The notes beneath the pieces were generated by a model. It saw only the letters and a program-made list of their open reading frames with translations, searched no databases and was not told the DNA's origin. Positions 32,225 to 44,200 of a stretch of DNA of 64,000 bases are shown in pieces (position 1 is the first letter of the stretch; every line of letters starts with the position of its first letter). The translations under genes and the position numbers were made by a program. Origin of the DNA: Branchiostoma floridae (lineage: Eukaryota > Chordata > Leptocardii > Amphioxiformes > Branchiostomatidae); assembly GCF_000003815.2 (NCBI RefSeq), contig NC_049995.1:8813802-8877801 (forward strand), read 5' to 3'.

Positions 32225-35200
32225 AGTAAAGGCCAAAGTTGTCATAGCAAATCGGAAACGGCCTTCAATAAGATGTTGGGGGTGAAAGATCGTACGTTTT
32301 TTGGAGTGACAATCGGACTTTTCTGACAGACCCTCACCTCATATAACTAGATGAACAGTTGAGTTAAAGGCCAAATGTGTTAGGACAAGGCGGCTATTGT
32401 TCTTATATATTCATAACCTACTCATTACGTACAGTATACGATGTATACATGAATGTAGGTGGCGCTTCGACGGGAGAACATGGTCTTCCAGGGGCTCCTC
32501 GCGCAGCGCCTAGAATCGATCCTTCTTATATCGACTGGCGTCTGAAACGTCATTCTGAATGCGTGGTAAAATGTTACGACCTATTTGGGAAAGTTATCAC
32601 AGGCTTCAAGCATAATTTCAGGTTCCTTTTCACATGTTACAAGTTGGGACTGTATACCACATGAGAGCCCAAGCTGCAGTACCGCTAACGACCGCGTCCT
32701 GAAAAGTGGCTAAAACGACCGCCAAATTGTCAAATTTCCTTCTTTTCGGGAATGGGGAAATCATGAAAGGCTCAAAAAGGGGTTTGGATTTTTTACACTT
32801 TGTTTTAAAAAAGCGACAATTTAAGATTGATAATGACAACATTTAAGGCAGTTCGCAAACTTTATGTTGCCAAAGTTTCTAACACCTTCTTCTACAGTAG
32901 AAATACCTGAATGAACAAAGCTTTTGATAAGTGTGTTTGTTCTTTGTTAAAATCCATTTTCATAGGAGGTATCCAGAGGGTGTAATTCATTAAATCAAGT
33001 AAAAAAAGCCTTCTGTGCTACTGAAAATGCAATGATGAAGGTGGAATAATTTCTAAGTGATTTTGGAATACAAATGCATCTTTTGACAAAGCAGGAGCAC
33101 AGATTGAAGAGAATGCAAAAAAATGACATCATAGGAGAATCTGTATTTTCTGTCACAAGTGTTAACTGTATGTAGCTGATTGTAGTAGACTGTTTTTTTA
33201 AGCAAAATGACGAATAATGATAATGATGTTATACCATGCGACGGAAACGTAACTTCGTATTTACATCTGTATATGACTTAGTGAACGCAACTTGTTATCA
33301 TTATCATGATTTATCTATTTGATATTTTGGTTCTCCTTATAGCTGCTATTTGTTATCAAATAACGATAGATTTATTCTATGTAAGACACGTGTTTATAAG
33401 CTTTGATGTATTGGCGTAATTCTTCGCAAATTATTCGCTGTTTCTTTTGGAAAATGAAAGTCTTGTTTGAGTTGTGTAATAAACCATAAGTAAAGCTTCC
33501 CAAGTCTTCTGTGTATCGAAGGCATGAACCCAAGTTTTGATACTTGGTTTTTACAACAATTTCTACTACGATGTGTAATCGGCTGTCTGTTTGTACGGTG
33601 TAGACCTTAACTTGCGAACTTGAGATGTTCGAGACATAAAAGTATAGAATTTGATAATTTGATACGTATGCTGTAAAAGATGGATACGTATTTTTGTTTT
33701 TCGTACGATCATTTGAGCAATATCTTAACTTTGACTCTTCCAGGTCCTTCATAAAGTGATAGGCTAATATCGAATAATCAACCCTGAAAAACGACGATTA
33801 ATTTCTCAACAAATTGTATTAGGAACTGTTGTATAAAGAAATTACATCAATCGCCTCATACTTTTGTAATAGAAAAGGACTGGGAGAGATTGACTTGTGG
33901 TTTATTGAACAGCCTGAAGAACAGAAATTCGAAATTCCAATAGCAACAGCCGATTAATTGTGCAAGAATACACCAATTACAGGCATATATGTGTCTTAGA
34001 TAAAATAAATCTAACGTTATTTTATGACAAATAGAATCTATACGCAGAACCACAAAAACAAATGCATAGATTATGATAATCATAATATTGTATTCATCGG
34101 AGTTACCAGTTACGTTTCCGTCCCATGAAATAATACCATTATCATTATTTGCCATAAACATTCCATTGCAGTTAGCTATAGATATACATGTGCAGGCAAC
34201 AGTTATTGGAAATGTGAAAGAAATACAGATTACATCTTTTTACGTTCCCTTCATTCTGTACTCCTGTTTTGGCAAAACAAATTCCCATATATTTGTATTT
34301 TCAAACCTCCTTTTCCATTTTCATCATTACAAGTTCTGTAGCACAGAGAACCACTCTGACATGATTTGATAGGATTTTCACTAGTTCTAAATCCGTTATT
34401 AGCGTTCCTTAGCCCGAAGTAAGTTGTAATGTAACATTAAGTCTTGCTCTTTCAGCCCAGGGTCCATTGAACGGCTCCCCTGGCGCCCCATGTTATATTG
34501 CATTCACAAATGATCTATATAGCTTACAGCATTTTGAAATAAAATTAGCATTTATTGATAAAGACAGAAACATTGTTGCATTTGTTGACGTCGTCCTGTA
34601 CATGATTTTCCAAATAGAAGGGAAATTTAGCTGTGGTAGCCCGATAGACAACTTACAGTACATGCACTCGGTCACTTCTATTCTTTTAAGAGAACGAGTC
34701 TTTTCCGACCTAATATCCCGCGGTTTTGTTCGTGAACTGCCTTAGATATTGCCATTTTTAATCTCAAATGGTCATATTTTGGAAAAAAAAGTCAAATAAG
34801 CCACAAAAATTCAAACCCCTTTACGAGCCTTTCTCCATTTCCCCATTCGTGAAAAGAGAGAAATTTGGCAATTTGACGGTCGTCTTAGTCACTTTTCAGG
34901 ACACGGCCGGGAGCGGTACTGCAGCTTGGGCTCTCATAGGGTTTGTAGTCCCAACTTGTAAAATGTGGAAACGAGCAAGAACTTTGCCTAAAGCCTGTGA
35001 AAACTGCCCCAAATAGGTCCAGACATCTTAACACGCAATAAGAATGACGTTTAAGGCACTAGTTGACATAAAAAGGGTAGTTTTTAAGCGCCGCGCGAGG
35101 AGCCCCTGTAACACCATGTCCGCCCGTCGAAGCGCCACCTACATCCATGGCTATTTCATATACTGTACGTATTTATCGGGTTAAGATCGTGTGGACATCA

Positions 35201-35360
35201 TGGGGTTTCTTTTGAGAACCTTAATTGGCATTTTACTCAATTCTTCACCTGCTTATAAAGGGAAAATGACTGTTCGAGAAGCCCGGTCGTCATTCAGAAA
35301 AGATTACGATCTTTAACCCCAACATCTGCTCAAACTTGGCCTTTTACTCGACTTTTTCTT
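32225..35360. mobile_element. Foldback element of about 3.1 kb
   Basis: Arms over 1 kb long are imperfect inverted repeats. Matching pairs include GATGTTGGGGGTGAAAGATC (32273) with GATCTTTAACCCCAACATC (about 35310), GGCGCTTCGACGGG (32461) with CCCGTCGAAGCGCC (about 35124), AAGGCAGTTCGCAAAC (about 32846) with GTTCGTGAACTGCCTT (about 34728), and GACGGAAACGTAAC (about 33240) with GTTACGTTTCCGTC (about 34110). No transposase ORF is visible, so it is probably non-autonomous. Confidence 0.8.
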
Positions 35361-35559
35361 GCGTCTATATGCATGTCCACAATTCATTTTAAGTTGATCA
35401 CGTTGTTAAAGTTGTTAACGTATTTGTCTTGTGACTGTTAATCTATATCATGAAAGGCAAGATAAGGTTGTAGTGTCTGTCGACGTCGTGCGACCACAAC
35501 TTCCAAAGAATCGTCCGACCATCATTCTACGTGTCTTACAAACACACCTCGCCTTTAGT

Positions 35560-35745
35560 CTTAGCCTGGAGCCCAGTCTTGTTAGCTTTGTTCCGCTCCC
35601 AAAGGTCGCTACTCGCCAATAAGACTAGCCTACAGTCCAGCCTTGTTAGCTTTGTTCCGCTAGCAAGCTAACAAGGCTGGACTCCAGGCTAGTAGCGACC
35701 TTCGGGAGCGGCACAAAACTAACAAGGCTGGACTCCAGGCTAAGA
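35560..35745. repeat. Hairpin repeat GCCTGGAGTCCAGCCTTGTT
   Basis: Arms carrying TAGCCTGGA.CCCAG..TTGTT, AGCTTTGTTCCGCT and GGTCGCTACT appear twice in each orientation, forming a nested palindrome of about 185 bp. Confidence 0.8.
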
Positions 35746-36673
35746 CCAGTCTCGGTTTAAGGAAGAAAAGGGCGTAAGCTATTGCGATCCCCAAATTTAA
35801 GTAACGATCTTCCTTCCCACCATCTGCTTGGTTTTCATCCATATGGTAATAACTTCAACAGCAAAAAGTTTCACTACTTCAAAGACGAGCTTTCATAACA
35901 CGTTTTGATCTAGAATTTGAGAATGAAGCAAATTCGGGAGAAGCAATTTCGTAAAAAGAAATTAAAGCGGCAATCGTATGGAGTCTAGCTACTGTGGCAA
36001 CAAGGATGCAAAAAAATGAAAATGCGGAAATTCGTCCCCCATACAAATGTATCACACCCCCGTTTTAGAGGTTCCGTTCTGAAAAGGTCCGTATACGTAT
36101 CTCGTTGACGAAGCGTCTCTAAATCACAGATTTTGCCAGTTTGCGAAACAAGATGGGCTCCTATAGGGTTCTTACATCCAACTTTTGCTGCTGTTGTTCT
36201 TGACATGTGACTAATCAAATATCACCAATTTATCAGAAAAGAAATGTTTTATTCCAACATATGCGAATTCTGACACAAAGGTTTTCAGTTTAAATCGTGC
36301 CCATCAACTTCAACACAAGTTGTATTCTTTAGCTTTCCATTCCCCTATAGAACTAGTGGCTTAGAGAACAGGCAAAGTCAAACTGGGTAAAATAAGGTTC
36401 TGTTTTATTGCACATAGCTCATCAAAATACACACATGCTTTACAAGCAACACATGTGAAAAGAGACATTCCATCCATCAAAAGCTCTTTTTGTACAGTAT
36501 CTTTTTACAGATAACGATTTTGAACATTTCGTAGACTCACGTATAAATAGATCTAGAGTGCGATTGGGCATGAGAATGTGCGTTATGCTTGTTGTCGTAA
36601 CTTGACAATCTTTAAAATGATGGCAAGGTTCCTAGTGTTCCATAAGGCCCCGATAGTTAAACATGCTGTATTT

Positions 36674-37140
36674 AGGGGTGCCTAAGCATTTGTACGAACC
36701 CTATGAGATTCGTGCGAACATTATATGATACGCAGGAATCACTATGCGAAAGCGCACGAACCTTATGAAAATCACACGAATCAGTATGCACAGCAAAAAC
36801 GCACGAACCTTATGTGATTCGCACGAATCACTATGTGACACGCACGAACCTTATGAGATTTGCACGAACCTTATGCGAATGACGTAATGTCACGTGACCC
36901 GGCGGTGGTCGGCCGGTTTTGCATAAATTTCGTGTGTGTCACATAGTGATTCGTGCGAATCACATAAGGTTCGTACGTTTTCGCATAGTGATTCGTGCGA
37001 ATCACATAAGGTTCGTACGTTTTCGCATAGTGATTCGTGTGATTTTCATAAGGTTCGTGCGTTTTCATATAGTGATTCGCGCGTATCACATAATGTTCGC
37101 ACGAATCTCATAGGGTTCGTGCAAATGCTTAGGCACCCCT
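36674..37140. mobile_element. 467-bp palindrome built of short repeats
   Basis: Ends AGGGGTGCCTAAGCATTTG and its complement are exact up to a few bases. The arms are made of alternating words such as CGCACGAACCTTATG and GATTCGTGCGAATCACATA with a period near 30 or 60 bp. The spurious ORFs here read as repeated peptides on both strands. Confidence 0.85.
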
Positions 37141-37169
37141 GGTATTGATCATGATACAGCTATACAGTA

Positions 37170-37372
37170 CAGTCAAAATCACATAAGACCACATAGGGGA
37201 CCAAGAAAATCTGGTCTATGTACAGGTGGTCACTATATATATAGAGAGAGGATTCTCAATGATAGTGTCAATGGGAAAAATTATCTAAGTGACCACCAAA
37301 AAGTGGTCACAATGGCCAGATGGTCCTTTTGTAGAAATGGTCACTTGTACAGGTGTTGACTATAATCGTGGT
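37170..37372. mobile_element. GACCACCTG repeat, second copy
   Basis: Begins ACAGTCAAAATCACA and ends GTACAGGTGTTGACTATA, with internal GTGACCACCAAAAAGTGGTC. Same family as 28505-28695. Confidence 0.65.
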
Positions 37373-37379
37373 ATCTTCA

Positions 37380-37592
37380 AGCAGATGTTGGGGTGGAAAG
37401 TTTAACGTTTTCTGACTGACATGCAGTCCCTTGTTATATATATATAACAAGAACCCCAACGATAAGTAATACGTTTGACTGTTAAAAAAATTTGAACTTT
37501 TTCACTATCCGTAGATGTTGTGGATGAGAGATTGTCAGAGGGGCTAGGCGCTACTCAGTTTCAATCTTCCAACCCAACATCTGCTTGAAAAT
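37380..37592. mobile_element. AAGCAGATGTTGGG MITE
   Basis: Ends AAGCAGATGTTGGGGTGGAA and TTCCAACCCAACATCTGCTT are inverted. The same terminal word bounds the 3.1-kb foldback element, so this is probably a short relative. Lies just 3' of the cyclase stop codon. Confidence 0.75.
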
Positions 37593-37727
37593 TATGCACT
37601 GGCTCAATAGCAAAGTTGTATGAGCTTTGTGACCTCAAAGGCTCTATGGCAAACTCTGTATCAAAGGCAATAATAGCTACCAAAATTATCCGTCACATTC
37701 CAAGAGTAACAAACAACACAGAATAGT

Positions 37728-38207
37728 TTATACTCCAGAAGTTGTGATCTCAACAACACCAGCCTTCCTTCTGATCGGCGGGAGAGGAGTCATTTGTAAT
37801 CCCGGCGTGCCTTGCGGCAGGTCGAGCGTAGGTTTAGTCACGTGACCGTGAGGAATGTTGGGTAATCTGGCGTGACCGTTATTATAAACGGGCGAGTCTG
37901 TTGTGATGATTGGTGCGGAGTGTCGGCTGCTTTTCCCTTCCGCTTTTCGTTTCTCGTTTTCCAAGGTCCGCTTGGCTTGAGCGTGTTTGGACCGCACCAG
38001 ACCGCACACGATGGTCGCGAGAGTCGTGTGAGCCCCGCTTCTCTTCAATCCGGAAACAGGAAGTCCGGATATTCTGCTGAAGCATTTTGTCTTGCCGACC
38101 AGGAAATAAGTCCGGATTTTGTCCTCAAACCCCTTGACGTGGATGTCGCCTCTGCACTCGAACTTGAACCCCCGGGTGACCAAGATGGCGTAAGTCTCCT
38201 GTGGGAC
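37728..38207 (-). CDS. ADCY8: ADCY8 exon V: end of C2a, C-terminal tail, stop
   Basis: Encodes [39 protein letters not shown] and a 110-residue tail, residues 1085-1243. [14 protein letters not shown] (1152-1165) sits where ADCY8 has its C-terminal IQ-like calmodulin site but lacks the usual Gln and Arg. Acceptor TCTCAG. Confidence 0.93.
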   Translation of the reverse strand, partial: VPQETYAILVTRGFKFECRGDIHVKGFEDKIRTYFLVGKTKCFSRISGLPVSGLKRSGAHTTLATIVCGLVRSKHAQAKRTLENEKRKAEGKSSRHSAPIITTDSPVYNNGHARLPNIPHGHVTKPTLDLPQGTPGLQMTPLPPIRRKAGVVEITTSGV

Positions 38208-41200
38208 CTGAGACCATGAAAAACACATTGTTGATGAAGGTCTCCAGGCAGTACAGAAGCAACTGGTTTGGGAAATAATCCGACATTTAAGATAACATCC
38301 ATTATCTTTGTAACAGATGTTATCTGAAACGCCTGACCGTCTGTCATATTGTGTTGAAAATTTCACCTCAACTTTACTTCAGAGACTTTCTAACTTACAA
38401 GCACAGATGTATTTTCTGACTGTCATTTTGGTACAAAAAGAAGACTATCATTTGAGCCAGTCTATACTACACAACCTCTTTGAAAAGATTTGGATACCCT
38501 AGATGAATGGCACTTGAAGAAAATGGCTTGTGCCGTTTATACCGAGAAATGTAAAAAAAGTAACAAGAATAACGTGAGGTATCAACCAAGGGTTGAAAAC
38601 TTCCTGCCACGTTTGATCAATTGCTGACGTCACGTATCCGCCAGATCACGTGTCCGTTACTCTTACGAGCTTATGTGTTCAAGTGATTGTTCATCAGTAT
38701 TGAAGAAACTTTAGTTGAAGAAATCTTAGCATTGTACTATGGGGCTTTATCCTTGTTGATACTGACCTGTATTTTCCCGGTGACCCCGCTACTGTCCATC
38801 CTGCTGGCCAGGTTGACAGTTTTTCCCCAGATGTCGTACTGAGGCTTCCGGGCGCCGATAACTCCGGCAACGGCAGGGCCATGGGTTAGACCTGGGTGGG
38901 ATCAAGAACAAGGCAATCAGAGATATCAGATTCACTCCCTCTGACAGAACGTACAGAAACTGCAGTACCCGATTAGAGACTAACATAGAGTCAAACATGT
39001 ACTACACGTGACTGCATCTGTGAAAAGGTAAACATGACCATTGTGGCTATGGTGATGGTCCCTAACATGTACAAAATAGTTGTAATTCAAGCATGACTGG
39101 ACATGACTTTGGTTTGGAAACTATGTCTGGTTCATTTCGTCAGTGACACTAAGCAAGGAGCTTTATCTGATAAAAGCTCCTTGCACTAAGTAAGCTCTGT
39201 TGATCAGCTGGTTTTCAACAAAACACTGTCAATTGAGATGTAAATGAGTCGAACATTTTTAGATGGTCTAACAAAAACTATGCCATGTCTTACCTATCTT
39301 TAGTTTGAAGTCGTTGAAAGAATGTGTGTTGATGTCCTCCAGCACTTGCTGCATGGCGAGTGCGTAGTCTGCAAGCGCCACCAGGTGACTGTGTTTGTCA
39401 TTGTACTCCTGAAGCAGACAGTGAAAACAACTGTTACGTTAGTTAGTTCATTCATTGACTCCCTCCCTCACTCCCTCCCTCACTCCCTCCCTCATCCACT
39501 AACTCATTGTTTAAGATAACAGACACAAATGATGAATGTACTACCAAAACAATACGTAAGGTAACAAACATGAGTATGCAATGCTTAAGATATAACTTGC
39601 CTTGTGCTTGTTGTTGAGTCCGGACGCTGCCATATAAGTGCTGCCGATACTTTTTATCTTTTCAATTTCAGCAAACCTGTCCTCTCCAAGCAGCTAGACA
39701 CGAGAGAGCAATACAATGGGTCGTAATAAGGACTGAACACGCAAGTAGTAAGTGCGCTTTGTTGAACATCTCTCTTCGTAGCGAAGAGTCAATGGTACTT
39801 TTGAACATCGCTGCATGCATGCAAGAAATTGAAGATGCGTAAAGATGTATGAAAGACAAGGTTTACGTATACTTTTCGAATGCCTTACGTGAACTTAAAT
39901 CAAACGTGAAATTAAATGTAAGATTTCTTGTTGTGTATATGGCTACTAGCAAAAACGTTTTACTCATATTTTACGAAGGAGAAATACTACTATATACTGA
40001 GATACGGTTGTATACTAGTATACATTTTGCATATATACATAAAGCAACGAATGTATTGCAAAAGATACTTAATGTCTACCTCATCAAAGTCTGCGATGAT
40101 CTCGTTGAGAAGTCGAAGGCACTCGATCCCTTGGTGAAATGTCTGGGAGTAGAACTCGGCAAAGTTCGGGATGGACGCGAACATGACAGCCACGTTTTCG
40201 TAGTCTTCTGAATACAGCTCCTACATGTAGGGGAAGTGTATTATTTCCATTGTTAATCACGACGAAATCAATGATATTTGCTATTATAATATAATGAACA
40301 CCTTGATATGAAAACACCATTACTTTTAGGGTCGGAGTTTTCTTTGTAAAGTGGCCAAGATTTCAAAGTAATTCGTCATTTCTATATAACATTATATCCT
40401 TTTTTACTTCTTTTAAACGTATCCCTGTGAAATAGCTTTTGGCACAATATCTATATGGGACAATGTGTGTATTGGTTACCCCATTAGGCAACAGGTTGAA
40501 AATTAATGTGGATGATGTATGAGACAATTGTTTGAATCATAGAATGATTTCCGATTTCATTCCCATTTCTATGGCCTGCCCTAACCTTGCGTTTTACATT
40601 TTCAAATTGCAAAAATTAAAAGTTTCAGGATATGATCTACATCTTATGTATTCATGACACCAAAGCGGCCGGTGAGTTCGGGTAATGTCATCTTGCAGCA
40701 ATCATGTGACTCTCACGTGATAATATTTAGTACTAGCCAAGTCACGCTTACGTGCTCACATCTCGTACCAGCCACGTGGTTATCACGTGCTCATATTTAG
40801 TACTAGCCAGGTGACGCTCACGTACTCACATCTCGTACCAGCCACGTAATTCTCACGTGCACATGCTCACATCTCGTGCCAGCCACGTGAATCTCACGTG
40901 ATCACATCTCGTACCGTCCACGTGACTATCACGTGACGACTTCTCGTATATCACGTGGTACTGACCTCGTCCTCTCGTTCCCTCTCCATGTAGTACTGTG
41001 CGACGTGCTCCGGGAGGATGTTCTGTAACAGCTGCTTGTTGTGTTCTCTCAGGTCGCTCATGTCGTCCAGCTCTTGTTTACTCTACAGAAAGTACCAAAA
41101 TTTTTCAACTTGTTTATTTGAAAGGTCTCCGCTAGTGAGTATAAAGTAAATACTAATACTTCACTAGTCTCTTTCGAGTCATTGGCATGCAACCTACACA

Positions 41201-44200
41201 AACACATAACATTGAATCTATTTACATTTTAACGTCACTTACACCTAAAAATACACTTAAACAATACACTCAACTGTTGCATTAAACATAGTACGCAGTG
41301 TCTATAATCTAAAACAAAAGTAATTTGTCGAATTTTTCCATGTTTACATTGCTTAGTTGTTGTTTTCAAGTCGACGTACCTGTAGCTTCCATAGAAAGTC
41401 TAGTCTGGCGTTCGTCTCCAGCTGAGGACAAAAAGAAAATATGAATTTCATTAAAAAAAAATCGTCAAACATGTGGCTTACAAACTAAGAATATATATTA
41501 AACGTTTACATTGTTTTTACATACAGCGTATACTCTTTAAAGATTCAGGAGAAGTGGAAATGTTTCTTTGTTGCGGAAACTTCACATAGCGCACAAAAAG
41601 GCTCACCTGTCTGCCGTGATAGAAGACAGCTAATAGAAACATCACCATAGCAACAACAGTCACCCAGGTCAGCTCCACCAACCCACTGTCTCCACTGTAA
41701 AGAACGGACAGAACATGGTTGATAGAACACATTCGATGGAACATACTAAATAAAACACTCAATAAAACAATTTGATAGAACGCACTCTATAGAACACTCG
41801 ATAGAAAGCATCACATACTCGATAGAACGCATCAACATAGTTGATAGAACATCTTCGATAATTCGATAGTGCGATGGAACACACGAAACAGAGCGCGGTT
41901 TAAATAGAATGTGTTCGATAGAGCCCATTAGTCAGTTAATCGAACATATATGATAGAACACATTCGGTAGAACACACATCGTAGAACTCAATCATAGGAT
42001 ACTCTTGATAGAAACCAATCTGTAAAGCACAACGCTATCGTTATTACTTTGAACCGAAGGGAGCGACGCATCATTCAGCTTGTCGGTGAATGCTGAAAGC
42101 GGTGCCATCTAAAGTATCATTCTTGTGTTAAGCTCGCTTAATTGCGACATGATGCAGTCTTATCATGTCACGATCCGTCTGCAACTTTTGTCTATGCCTG
42201 TCCTTGGTGCTGAAGGACCGGTGTTAGTGACAATCATAATCATTCCACCTATCTTTTTTTAAAACTTTTGCACCCCGGCGGAGAGAAACATTTATCTTTG
42301 TAATACATACTGGATTCTCTGTCTGTCTGTCTGTCTGTCTCTCTGCTCTCCCTGTCCCTGTCTCTCTCTCTCTCTCTCTCTGTCTCTGTCTCTCTCTCTC
42401 GTCCTCTCTGTCTATGTCTCTTGTGTCTCTATGATATCTATTTATCTGGGAACTCTTACCCATTTGACTGGTACATGAGCTGGTCGTATCTGGAAAACAG
42501 CACGCCGTGAGACACCTGTATCAGCAGCGCCTCCACCAGGGCCATCGTCAGCACTGCAGACAGCTTGACCAGGAAGTTAAGCCGCAGGAATACGGCACAC
42601 GTGCAGAACCCGAGACTTCCGCACAGGAAAAAGTACTGGAAAAACGAGTAAAGAATATACAGTTATGTTTGCTGATACTGAAGCTTTGTGTTACATGGCC
42701 GTTACTTTACCTTTATCCACGAGAAAAAGTATAGTAATTCTATAGGATTGTTAATGTAATAAATTGAAAATACCTCTAGCTTAAGTTTGTCTTTGTCCAA
42801 AAATAACCTTATCTTAGGCTAACGTCACATTTCCAAACCGGGACTCGGAAACGAAAACATCGAAATGTGCACGTAGAAATGAACACAAATAATGGCCACG
42901 ACTAGTCGACTACTCTCTTTTCGTCTTGTATAGTTTGGTGTGTTTTATGTAATAGTTTTCTCTCCCGAAGGTTGCCCGGCCGGGCCCCGGTTGGAAAATG
43001 TGACGTAGGCCTAAATGGCAGTGGGACATAGGCGTCAAACAATAGTCAAATTATTATACTTCATCATATGCATAGTACACCGAAACGTGCGTGGAACAGC
43101 ATTAGAATCTACATAACTTGGTTTGGAAAAAGGAATAAGTATGTTTTATGGATGCAGCCGATATAACTGCTGATGCAAACTTTTGTGAGGTACGAAAGCT
43201 TTTCACTAGTGTGCCACCGTTGTTAGAAATCAATCTTTTAGACATAGTCGTCACGTAAATCGTTAAGCAGTTCAGCTCGGAAAATTCAACCTTGTTTACA
43301 TCGAATATACGATATTTTCAGACATAACAGGCTAGTTGCTCAAATCCATTCTGGAAACCTACATAAGCCCCAAAGCCTAAGCTTGAGACACCTTACTTTG
43401 TGGCGGACTATACTAGAGGGCTAGATTATACAGATGTTGGGTCATTGACACCAAACTGGAGTCCACAGTGCGAAAAACAGCAAAAACACAGGCTTAAGAT
43501 ATATGCAAAGCTATATCGAACAAAATATACCCCGTAGGCGTCTGAAAGACATTATAGATCCATACAGTGGTGGAAAAGGTCTGAAATCCTACAGTCAACA
43601 GTCCTTTAAGCTTTGTCCTATAATTCGGGACGACAAGGCGACCAACGTGGCTTACCATAATCGGTCAAATGGCTAAGCGAAATCTTTCGCAAATGACGAA
43701 TTGGAACGGAAAAGTACATATTTCACATTAAAAATCAGACAATCAAAGATCCGTTAAGTTTTGTCATTCAGTTTGACATTAACCCTATTCAGACCGGGGG
43801 GGGGCTTTTGAGGCCCGCGCTAACTTCGATGTCCTATAACGCCAGAACGGCTTACGCTAGAGCCACCAAATTTGGTGAGTTTTCCTAAAATATTGTTGGC
43901 AACAATTTTGTGAAGTTTGACAAATTTTCCATTTTTTTCTTGTTGCCATGGCAACCGTTTGTTGACAGGCAGTTTTGCCAAAAATCACTATTTTTGGTTC
44001 TAACTATGTATTTTTCACATTTATTTGCTATATTACTGCGATTTTGTTACATAAATAAAATCTTATATTATTCAGCAAATCTTTCATAATTATATATGCA
44101 TAAATTATGCTAATTTGATGACGTCATCAGCCCAAAATCCAAGATGGCGGACCGAATGGCCAAATCAATAATAACAAGCTAATTATCCCTTAAAATTTGT

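Larger units (their letters stand above)
28845..37727. other. Convergent intergenic region
   Basis: 8.9 kb between the two stop codons. It must hold both 3' UTRs, but no confident polyadenylation site was found for either. A minus-strand AATAAA (36414-36419) could serve the cyclase. The rest is a tRNA-like unit, MITEs and a large foldback element; 30214-32220 shows nothing recognisable. Confidence 0.6.

Noticed and set aside
36871-37148. Repeat-rich ORFs on both strands, or a CRISPR-like array
   Set aside because: They are readings of a palindromic repeat element; units have no unique spacers and the host is an animal.
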